A program made the translations under genes and the position numbers. The notes below the pieces were generated by a model that had not been told where the DNA came from, made no database searches, and saw nothing but the letters and a program-made list of their open reading frames with translations. DNA of 5,598 nucleotides from Tannerella sp. (GTDB lineage: Bacteria; Bacteroidota; Bacteroidia; Bacteroidales; Tannerellaceae), in assembly GCA_031262895.1 (NCBI GenBank), contig JAISGW010000085.1, positions 1 through 5,598 on the forward strand, written 5' to 3'. Every line of letters begins with the position of its first letter. Positions within the stretch are counted from its first letter, which is position 1. Shown one piece after another: positions 1 to 5,598 of this stretch.

Positions 1-509
1 GCCGGCGAGTTGACAGGCACGAAACCTACCCCCCTGCCTCCGAATTGCTGCTGCAAGGCTTGGCGGAAATCGGCCACGAGTATGTCGCCCTCAATGAAGG
101 AATCGCCCAGAAAGGCAATGCGTACCGGCCGTCGACGGCTTGCCCGCAAGGCAAGGAAGAAACGTTCCAAGGCTTTTCGGTGCGGCGTATAATCTTCTAT
201 ATGGGCGCCAGTAGAATCGGCGCCAGGCGGTAAGTACAGCCCTTTGGCAAGGGAATCGCGGCGGGCTTCGGCCAGGAGCGGTAGGGAATCCGTACGGAGG
301 CTGTCTGCCTTTTCTTCGTCGGCAAGACCTTCGCGCAGGGAATCCATGGCTTGATTGCCGACCGGCTTGCGCAGGTCGGCTAACCAATCCATCTTCTTTA
401 TTTTAAACCCACCTATTTGCCCCGGCAAGGCGTAAAAGAAGATGCCGATGAGCAATACGATAAGCAAAAGCAGGAATAAACGTGTAAAATTGTCTTGAAT
501 TTTCTTCAT
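1..509 (-). CDS. Membrane-anchored SGNH/GDSL hydrolase, N-terminal part (3' end outside window)
   Basis: The visible 169 residues start at the ATG at 509-507 and run off the left edge without a stop. Residues 1-10 are basic, and residues 11-27 form one strongly hydrophobic segment (LFLLLLIVLL and on), read as a signal anchor. A charged linker (about 40-110) follows, with four DSL tripeptides at 56, 69, 74 and 85. At 132-143 the sequence reads AFLGDSFIEGDI, the block I motif of SGNH/GDSL hydrolases, with Ser137 as the predicted nucleophile. The following FGGRGVGFVP resembles Bacteroidota SGNH proteins. The other catalytic blocks (Gly, Asn, Asp-x-x-His) would lie outside the window and cannot be checked. 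The family removes or transfers ester-linked acyl groups, often on envelope polysaccharides. The single anchor suggests that the catalytic domain faces the periplasm. The start overlaps the stop of the pentapeptide gene as ATGA, so the two are probably translationally coupled. The exact substrate is unknown. Confidence 0.86.
   Translation of the reverse strand, partial: MKKIQDNFTRLFLLLLIVLLIGIFFYALPGQIGGFKIKKMDWLADLRKPVGNQAMDSLREGLADEEKADSLRTDSLPLLAEARRDSLAKGLYLPPGADSTGAHIEDYTPHRKALERFFLALRASRRRPVRIAFLGDSFIEGDILVADFRQALQQQFGGRGVGFVPVNSP
506..509 (-). other. ATGA stop/start overlap
   Basis: On the minus strand the pentapeptide gene ends in AAA TGA, and the SGNH hydrolase starts with the ATG inside the same ATGA. 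This arrangement commonly gives termination-reinitiation coupling, which would fix the two proteins in linked expression. The bases upstream (GAAGAAAAGAA) are purine-rich but are also the last codons of the first gene. Confidence 0.88.
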
Positions 510-2749
510 TTCTTTTCTTCCAGAAGGGTGCCTTTCAGATTGGCATCCTTCAAGTTGGCGTTTTTAATATTGGCGTTTTCAAGCATGGCGTTCTCCAAAT
601 TGGCGCCCACTAAATTGGCGCCGTTCAAGTTGGCACCGGTAAGATTGGCGTTTGACAAATCAGCCTTTTCCAAATTGGCCCAGACGAGGTTGGCCCATTG
701 CAGGCTGGCGTCTTGGAAATGGGCCGAGGCCGCGTAGGCCCGTTCCATGTCGGCTTCGTTCAAGTTGGCGCCGGCGAAATTGCAGTCGTTCATGAAGGCG
801 TTCACCAGGGATACTTCGCTGAGGTTGGCCTTTTCCAGGTTGGCGCCACGTAGCTGCGCCTGGTCCATCTGGGCTTTGCTCAAATTCGCCTCCGTCAAAT
901 CGGCCCGCTCCAAATTGGCCGAGGCTAAGAGGGAACCGGAAAGGTTGGCGCGCGTGAGCAACGTTTGGCCAAGTTTGGCGCCGGTCAAATTGGTCTTTTC
1001 GAAATTGGCGTCAACCGCTCGGGCATTGCTCAAGTCGGCCCTTTCCAAGTTGGAGCGCTCGAATTGCGCCTTCTCCAAGTCGGCGCCCGTGAGCAGGGCT
1101 TCGGTTAGGGTGGCCCTGTCGACCTGTGCCGAGCGGAGGTCGGCGACGCTCATGATGGCCTGTTTGAGATTGGCGCGCGTGAGGATGGCTTCCTTGAGCA
1201 AGGCGGTCGACAAGTCCGCAGCCCGCAAGCTTGCTTTCACTAAGCGGGCGGCACTCAGGTCGGCTTGCCGCAGGTCGGCCTCGTCAAGATTGGCGTCTTC
1301 CAAATTGGCCTTGTCTAATTCGATGCCCTGCAGCATGGCGCCGCCGAGGTGGCTTCCCAGCAGGTCAGTGCCGGAAAGGGAGGTGTCATGGAGCCGGGCT
1401 TTTTCCAGATGGATATGTTCCAGCTTAGCGCCGGTTAATGAGACTTCCTCCAATTCCGCCCCGGAGAGGTCGGCTTCGGAGAGGTCGGCATGTTCCAAGT
1501 TCGTCGTTTTGAATTTGACCCGGCATAATTGGGCGTTCATCAGTTTGGCGCCGGAGAAATTTGTCCGTTCCAAATCGGCTTCGGAAAGCTTGGCACCGAT
1601 CAGATCGGCGCCGGAGAAGTTAGCCTCCGTCAAATGAGCCTTTTCCAACTTGGCACCGGGGAAAGCGGCTTCCGAGAAATCGGCCCCTGCAAGGTCTGCC
1701 CCGCTTAAGTCGGCAGCAGTAAGACGGGCACCCCGCAAGCGGGCTTTCCGCAGGCAAGCCCGCTGCGCAGAGGCGTTTTCCAGGCTAAACTTCTCCCCTT
1801 TCAGACCGGAGAGGTCGGCCTTATCCAAATTGGCCCTGTTGGCGGAGAAGCCGTTGCATTCAGCCTCCCGCAGCGTAGCATCCGTTAGGGAAGCCTCGTC
1901 TAAAACGGCATGTTGCCAATAAGTCTTGTCTAGTTTGGCACCGGAGAAATTTGTCCGGTTGAAATCCGCTTCCTTGAAGGAAGCCTGCCTGAGGTCGGCG
2001 CCTTTGAAATTGGCCTCTTCGGCCTGCAAGCCGGTAAAGGAAGCTTCCGGCATGGAGGCGTCGGCCAACGAAGTCTTTCCCCACGCGACTTCTTCCCAGA
2101 CAGAAGACGGGGCGGAGAGACCTTCCAAATTCACCTTGTCCATACGAAGATGGGAAAAATGTACGCCTTGAAGGTTCAAGCGGTGCAAGTCACAAGCCTC
2201 CATCCCCTTCGGTGCCTCTTTGCTAAACAGAAGTTGCATCATGCTTGGCAATTCGTCGGTATCCCAATCGGCATAATCAGGGCGGTTGGTCAGCGTGCGC
2301 AGGTGGTAGCAGAGCAGTTCGCGTACGGTCTTCCCGTATTTTTCCCGCTGCTCTGTTGCCAGCAGGCATAAATTGCGTACACCACCCATGCGTACACTGG
2401 CGTCAGGTCGGCCAAGAAGTTCCACCGACTGCGTATAACAAGCATCTTGCCGGGCCAATTCCTCGCTTTTCAACTGCGCCTCCTTCAATACGGCCAGCAT
2501 TCGGTCGGACGCCAGTTTCTTGCGTGAAAGGGCGACTTGCCAAATGAGGAACAAGACGAGGAAAAGCGCTATCCATAGAAGGTAAAGGTCTCGGATTTGA
2601 CTCAGTCCCGACAAGCGGAGGTAGTCGTTTACACTGAGGTGGGTAAAACTGCCCAAGGCAAGCAACACGAAGGGAGCCAGGAACAAAAGCAGTAAGAGGA
2701 TGAGTACCCCATACTTTTGCCTGAAATTTCCTTTTCCTTTTTCTTTCAT
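506..2749 (-). CDS. Inner-membrane protein with 112 tandem pentapeptide repeats
   Basis: This encodes 747 residues from the ATG at 2749-2747. A TTG four codons upstream (2761) is also in frame, but it lies only about 8 bases below the promoter -7 element, so I prefer the ATG. Order of parts: a basic N-terminus; membrane helix 1 (about 14-33); a short loop; membrane helix 2 (about 55-72); a charged, possibly coiled-coil stretch (about 76-105); a helical segment (about 100-155) containing SVELLGRPDASVRMGGVRNL; then pentapeptide repeats from residue 185 to 744. The repeats follow A(D/N)LXX, for example GANLN and EADLS. All 112 stay in register, which predicts 28 coils of right-handed quadrilateral beta-helix, followed by only EKK. 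Basic residues before helix 1 and after helix 2 (SRKK) suggest that both termini are cytoplasmic. Pentapeptide families include DNA mimics (MfpA, Qnr) and many proteins of unknown role, so I assign no function. The net charge of the array is only mildly acidic (about 80 acidic, 58 basic by hand count). It is the first gene of its unit and overlaps the SGNH hydrolase start by 4 bases. Confidence 0.95.
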   Translation of the reverse strand: MKEKGKGNFRQKYGVLILLLLLFLAPFVLLALGSFTHLSVNDYLRLSGLSQIRDLYLLWIALFLVLFLIWQVALSRKKLASDRMLAVLKEAQLKSEELARQDACYTQSVELLGRPDASVRMGGVRNLCLLATEQREKYGKTVRELLCYHLRTLTNRPDYADWDTDELPSMMQLLFSKEAPKGMEACDLHRLNLQGVHFSHLRMDKVNLEGLSAPSSVWEEVAWGKTSLADASMPEASFTGLQAEEANFKGADLRQASFKEADFNRTNFSGAKLDKTYWQHAVLDEASLTDATLREAECNGFSANRANLDKADLSGLKGEKFSLENASAQRACLRKARLRGARLTAADLSGADLAGADFSEAAFPGAKLEKAHLTEANFSGADLIGAKLSEADLERTNFSGAKLMNAQLCRVKFKTTNLEHADLSEADLSGAELEEVSLTGAKLEHIHLEKARLHDTSLSGTDLLGSHLGGAMLQGIELDKANLEDANLDEADLRQADLSAARLVKASLRAADLSTALLKEAILTRANLKQAIMSVADLRSAQVDRATLTEALLTGADLEKAQFERSNLERADLSNARAVDANFEKTNLTGAKLGQTLLTRANLSGSLLASANLERADLTEANLSKAQMDQAQLRGANLEKANLSEVSLVNAFMNDCNFAGANLNEADMERAYAASAHFQDASLQWANLVWANLEKADLSNANLTGANLNGANLVGANLENAMLENANIKNANLKDANLKGTLLEEKK
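518..2197 (-). repeat. Degenerate 15-bp coding tandem repeat (pentapeptide array)
   Basis: The 1680 bases are exactly 112 units of 15 bp, encoding residues 185-744 of the pentapeptide protein. On the plus strand the unit is recognisable as recurring AAATTGGCG-like blocks every 15 bases. The coding strand gives Ala-(Asn/Asp)-Leu in the middle of each unit. Units differ widely at DNA level, so this is an old, diverged array rather than a recent slippage product. No insertion or deletion breaks the 15-bp phase. The last dozen units (518-697) are closest to the consensus, while units near the 5' end of the gene are the most irregular. Confidence 0.95.
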
Positions 2750-2768
2750 ACTTGTTTTCAAAACCCTG

Positions 2769-2776
2769 CAAAAGTA
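2769..2776 (-). promoter_or_regulatory. Bacteroides-type -7 promoter element for the pentapeptide/SGNH unit
   Basis: The minus strand reads TACTTTTG, a full match to the Bacteroides -7 consensus TAnnTTTG. A T-rich stretch (TTTTTTC, minus strand, 2796-2802) ends 19 bases upstream, where the -33 element (TTTG) is expected, but it matches only partly. Transcription would start a few bases before about 2760, leaving a leader of roughly 10-15 bases before the ATG at 2749. This supports the ATG over the upstream TTG as start. Confidence 0.65.
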
Positions 2777-2796
2777 ATGCTATTCAAGGACATTGG

Positions 2797-2832
2797 AAAA
2801 AAGCCGCCCCTGACCTCGCGGCGGGGGACGGC
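2797..2832 (-). terminator. Rho-independent terminator after susD
   Basis: Read on the minus strand, GCCGTCCCC and GGGGCGGC can pair (one bulged T) around a loop of about 13 bases, followed directly by six T residues. It sits about 45 bases beyond the susD stop and matches the direction of the susC-susD operon. The plus-strand reading has no T-tract after the hairpin, so it should work in one direction only. Confidence 0.75.
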
Positions 2833-2844
2833 ATTCAAAAAGAA

Positions 2845-2864
2845 TTTAGTCATGTAAAACTAAA
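2845..2864. repeat. Short inverted repeat between susD and its terminator
   Basis: TTTAGT (2845-2850) and ACTAAA (2859-2864) are perfect reverse complements separated by 8 bases. The stem is AT-rich and lies just after the susD stop codon. It could be part of the 3' end structure of the susD transcript or could occur by chance. Nothing else in the sequence assigns it a role. Confidence 0.3.
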
Positions 2865-2876
2865 CAAGAGTTTTCC

Positions 2877-4748
2877 TTATTTCCAAACTTCGTTTTGGTG
2901 TAAGACGCCTTGCATGACGTTGATTTCCGTTTGTGGAATCGGCATCATCACCCAATTGGCGTTATAGCTTGAGGTGGCGAATTTGAGGAGATACTTCTTC
3001 TCAAAATTCAGATAGCTGGTCAGTTCTTCGCCTACGATGCCCCAACGGGCGAGGTCGTACCACTGGTGTCCTTCGAGCGACATTTCGAGTTTGCGTTCGA
3101 AACGCAGTGCCTGCATGGCCTTATCGGCCGAGGAGAACTGGTCGGCGGTGTATAGGCCGATGCGGTAGTTGGCGGCCGCATTCTTGTCGGTCTTGCCGTT
3201 GACCAAGTCGTCGAGCACGTAATTGGAGGCAATCTCGTCAACTGTGCCCATGGTTGGGATTTCGGCGGCATGCACGTAGGCATTGGCGGCACGGGCACGC
3301 ACTTCGTTGATGGGTTCCATGGCGGCTTTGTAGTCGCCGGTTTCTATCAGCGCTTCGGCATACCAGAGCAGTACATCGGCAAAGCGTATGTAATGGAAGT
3401 TCTTCGCCGTAGAGCCGGCCGAGGTAGAAACGCGGTAGGTACCGGCATCAGAGAATTTGCCGATGTTCTTTTTGTTGAAATAGGGGCCGTCGTTGGCCGG
3501 CTCGCGAATCCATTCGGTAGTGGGGAAGCCGTAGTCATAGTAAGGTATGTCGAAACGCCCTATGGCAAAGTCCAGACGCGGGTCGGTGTAAACCGTGAGG
3601 TCGGTCGAGACGTTGTTGCCGTTGATAGTGCTCAGGGTCGGCTTCTGCTGGTAAGATTTGTCGAGCAGCGGCAATCCCTTATCGTCTACGATGAAAGAGT
3701 TGGCCATCTCGTAGGAAGGCAGGTAGAACCCCCAGCCGTTGTTGCCCGTACCAGCGCGGGGTGCAATGTGCGGGCCGCCGTCAATGGTGTTGCTGTTGGT
3801 TTCCGTACCGTCGATGGAAGCTTGCATGTCGAAGACAGACTCGCCCGTCCAGTCGCTTTCGCCTGCGGTATAAAGTTCCTCGTAATTGTCGGCCAGTTTG
3901 TACTTGTTCCCCTGGCTGTCCGTGCCGTTGGCGATGATGTCTTCCAAGCGGGTCCTAACGTCTTTCCAGAGTTCAGTCTTTCCGGCTCCGTTGCCTCCGT
4001 TGTAGGGGGAAGCCTGGAACATCTCCACCTTGGCCAGGAGGGCGTCGGCCGCCCATTTGTTGGCCTTGCTGTAATCGGTCGACCACTTCTCCGGCAGGTT
4101 GTCGACGGCATATTGCAGGTCGGCTTCAATCTTATCCCAGATGTAAATGTAGTTGCCCGAATCGTCCACGTTCGAAATCATGGGGTTCACAGAGGCGGCT
4201 TCAGCCACTTCGTCCACATAGGGCACGGCGGCTCCGAAGAGTTTCACTACCTCGAAGGTATAAAGGGCGCGGAGGAAACGGCACTGGGCTATCAGCTCGG
4301 TGTAATAATCCTTCTGCTCACCTTGTATGGCCGAGAGCTGGTCTTTAATGCCTGCCGCCAAGTTCATCAAGTTGTTGACCCGGTAAACGCCGTCGTACAT
4401 GTGCGACCATTTTGTCTGCAGGTAGGTGTTGTCCGTCGTGATAAGGTAGGTCTCCAAGTTGGTAAAGGGGGGCTGGTCACTGGAAGAGCTACCCTTGTTG
4501 GCTTCCCCGCCCATGATGTCACCATAGACGTAGTTGCTCAACGTGGAGCGGAAATAGGAGTCGTCGTTGTCACGGCAGAGCAACTTGGCATAGATGTCGG
4601 TAAGTACCATTTCCACGCCGTCTTGGGTTGAAAGGGTTTCGCTGTTGACGGAACCCGCCGGGGTCACGTTCAGGAAATCGCCTGAGCAAGAGGGCAGCCC
4701 CATGGACAGGGCGGCCAACAAAACGATACTGCTTGCTATCTTTTTCAT
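2877..4748 (-). CDS. susD-like: SusD/RagB-type outer-membrane glycan-binding lipoprotein
   Basis: The protein has 623 residues from the ATG at 4748-4746. An ATG at 4769 would add MNKRNSN ahead of an otherwise normal signal peptide, so I prefer the inner start. The start MKKIASSIVLLAALSMG leads to a lipobox (LPSC) with Cys21 as the lipidation site, followed by SGDFLNVTP, the usual SusD mature N-terminus. The N-terminal helical (TPR-like) region is visible at about 157-176 (RFLRALYTFEVVKLFG). A second helical part lies at about 453-487 (FADVLLWYAEALIETGDY). The SusD C-terminal signature is at 549-570 (RFERKLEMSLEGHQWYDLAR, then WG), and PIPQTEIN is at about 603-610. Family members sit on the cell surface as a lid over a SusC barrel and capture oligosaccharides or peptides. 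The gene directly follows susC. The length is normal to slightly long for the family, and no break is seen. The ligand cannot be deduced from the sequence. Confidence 0.96.
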   Translation of the reverse strand: MKKIASSIVLLAALSMGLPSCSGDFLNVTPAGSVNSETLSTQDGVEMVLTDIYAKLLCRDNDDSYFRSTLSNYVYGDIMGGEANKGSSSSDQPPFTNLETYLITTDNTYLQTKWSHMYDGVYRVNNLMNLAAGIKDQLSAIQGEQKDYYTELIAQCRFLRALYTFEVVKLFGAAVPYVDEVAEAASVNPMISNVDDSGNYIYIWDKIEADLQYAVDNLPEKWSTDYSKANKWAADALLAKVEMFQASPYNGGNGAGKTELWKDVRTRLEDIIANGTDSQGNKYKLADNYEELYTAGESDWTGESVFDMQASIDGTETNSNTIDGGPHIAPRAGTGNNGWGFYLPSYEMANSFIVDDKGLPLLDKSYQQKPTLSTINGNNVSTDLTVYTDPRLDFAIGRFDIPYYDYGFPTTEWIREPANDGPYFNKKNIGKFSDAGTYRVSTSAGSTAKNFHYIRFADVLLWYAEALIETGDYKAAMEPINEVRARAANAYVHAAEIPTMGTVDEIASNYVLDDLVNGKTDKNAAANYRIGLYTADQFSSADKAMQALRFERKLEMSLEGHQWYDLARWGIVGEELTSYLNFEKKYLLKFATSSYNANWVMMPIPQTEINVMQGVLHQNEVWK

Positions 4749-4780
4749 ATTGCTATTTCTTTTATTCATTAAACAGAGAA
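4749..4780 (-). promoter_or_regulatory. susC-susD intergenic leader
   Basis: The 32 bases between the susC stop and the chosen susD ATG are A-rich on the minus strand just ahead of the start (AATAAAAGAAATAGCAAT). There is no clear Shine-Dalgarno sequence, which is usual for Bacteroidota, where A-rich leaders drive initiation. An in-frame ATG at 4769-4767 leaves only 11 bases after susC and has no A-rich leader. This is the reason for preferring 4748. Confidence 0.45.
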
Positions 4781-5598
4781 TTAGAAGGACACGTTCACGC
4801 CGAAGTTGTACATGCGCGGCATACCATAGGTGCCCATGTCGATGCCTTTGTCACGGTCGTAGTTGCCGTCATCCATGCGGACTTCGGGATCAAGGCCGCT
4901 GTAGCCGGTAATCGTGAAGAGGTTCATCACCTGGGCATAGACGCGCAGGCGTGAAAGTCCGAGGAATTTCACCCATTTTCTGGGCAGGTTGTAGCCGACG
5001 GAAAGGTTTTGCATACGCAGGTAGGAGCCGTCTTCTACGTATTTGGAATGCGAGCAGGTGGCATCTTCGCCGGTGGAGAGGCCGGTCCACATGGACAGGT
5101 CGCCGTTCGGATTCGAAGGACTCCAAGACCTGGTGGCGCGCTCTTTCAAGATATTACTGTTGAGCTGGCCGTACATGGCAAAGACTTCATAGTATTTGAA
5201 AATGTCATTGCCCACAGAAGCATAGAGGAAACTGGAAAGGTCGAAGTTCCCGTAGCTGAGCTGTATGTTAATGCCGCCCGTAAAATTGGGATGCGGATTG
5301 CCGATGGCCGTCACGTCTTGCGAGTCGATTTTACCGTCATCGTTCACATCCTTGAAGATATAATGGCCAAGGTTGCTGGCCACGGTGGTATTGCCCGAGA
5401 AGGGAACGACAGTTTGGCCTTTGCTGTCCTTGTAGTTCAGAATGTCATCCTGGTTTTTGTAGATGCCGATGACTTTATAACCGTAGAACATGCCGATAGG
5501 TTGTCCGGGCGTGGTCAGGCTGATGTAGTTGCTGAAACGGTTATTGAACACCTGGATGTCGGCGCCGCCCAGATTGAGCACCTTGTTACGGTAAGTGG
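4781..5598 (-). CDS. susC-like: SusC/RagA-type TonB-dependent transporter, C-terminal part (5' end outside window)
   Basis: The last 271 residues are visible, about a quarter of a typical SusC of around 1000 residues. The signal peptide, carboxypeptidase-like domain and plug lie beyond the right edge. The visible part is C-terminal beta-barrel. It holds the typical GQPIGMFYGYKVIGIYKN loop region and an Asp-rich loop (DVNDDGKIDSQD, visible residues 83-94) common in SusC proteins. GNPHPNFTGGINIQLSYGNF follows, then a run of alternating strands with DGSYLRMQNLSVGYNLP. The protein ends in NFGVNVSF, with the terminal Phe expected for outer-membrane barrels recognised by the BAM machinery. It imports a glycan or peptide using TonB energy together with the SusD-like protein. 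Its stop lies 32 bases before the chosen susD start, so the two are co-transcribed. Confidence 0.95.
   Translation of the reverse strand, partial: TYRNKVLNLGGADIQVFNNRFSNYISLTTPGQPIGMFYGYKVIGIYKNQDDILNYKDSKGQTVVPFSGNTTVASNLGHYIFKDVNDDGKIDSQDVTAIGNPHPNFTGGINIQLSYGNFDLSSFLYASVGNDIFKYYEVFAMYGQLNSNILKERATRSWSPSNPNGDLSMWTGLSTGEDATCSHSKYVEDGSYLRMQNLSVGYNLPRKWVKFLGLSRLRVYAQVMNLFTITGYSGLDPEVRMDDGNYDRDKGIDMGTYGMPRMYNFGVNVSF

Noticed and set aside
747..1637. Plus-strand open frame of 296 codons (with neighbours 495-737, 1650-1922 and 1926-2171 in the same frame), rich in KLA and SKLA motifs
   Set aside because: It is the antisense of the pentapeptide array. The 15-bp unit AAATTGGCG gives Lys-Leu-Ala on this strand and keeps stops rare. 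It has no separate promoter, and its repetitive make-up simply mirrors the real gene.
518..2197. Regular spacing of a repeated motif, as in a CRISPR array or iteron cluster
   Set aside because: The period is 15 bp, in phase with codons, and has no unique spacers. It is fully explained by the pentapeptide coding repeat.
518..2197. Qnr/MfpA-like DNA-mimic quinolone protection protein
   Set aside because: Only the repeat type is shared. The protein has membrane helices, no Qnr-type loops or C-terminal dimer module, and only a mildly acidic array, so a gyrase-protection role is not supported.
2403..2771. Minus-strand open frame of 122 codons overlapping the start of the pentapeptide gene in another frame
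   Set aside because: It is a frame-shifted shadow. The pentapeptide frame shows clear membrane helices and continues into the repeats, while this frame has no recognisable features.
3270..4631. Plus-strand open frame of 453 codons opposite susD
   Set aside because: It is a Val/Gly/Arg-rich translation without recognisable domains, lying fully antisense to a clear SusD gene. It is explained by the codon bias of the opposite strand.

Overview
The window looks like chromosomal DNA from a Bacteroidales-type gut anaerobe (phylum Bacteroidota). This rests on a SusC/SusD pair, which is essentially specific to that phylum, and on a promoter matching the Bacteroides -7 element (TAnnTTTG). There is also no clear Shine-Dalgarno sequence ahead of the genes. 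I cannot name the genus. All four genes lie on the minus strand, so transcription runs from right to left, and coding density is very high.

Right half (about 2877-5598): the 3' end of a SusC-type TonB-dependent outer-membrane transporter, followed after a few bases by a complete SusD-type glycan-binding lipoprotein. Together they form an outer-membrane glycan-uptake complex. No enzyme gene follows susD. Instead a GC-rich hairpin with a T-tract (2797-2832) appears to end the operon. The substrate cannot be told from these two genes.

Left half (1-2776): a second transcription unit that starts from a Bacteroides-type promoter placed directly against that terminator. Its first gene encodes a 747-residue protein with two N-terminal membrane helices, a short helical region, and an uninterrupted array of 112 pentapeptide repeats in perfect register (28 predicted coils of right-handed beta-helix). 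Its stop codon overlaps, as ATGA, the start of a second gene. That gene encodes a membrane-anchored, probably periplasmic SGNH/GDSL hydrolase cut by the left edge of the window.

The most interesting part is this left unit: a very long membrane-anchored pentapeptide beta-helix, probably on the cytoplasmic side, translationally coupled to a probably periplasmic SGNH esterase or acyltransferase. A role in envelope-polymer O-acyl modification is only an inference. It depends on what lies beyond the left edge. The few non-coding stretches are short (longest about 127 bases) and are described below.
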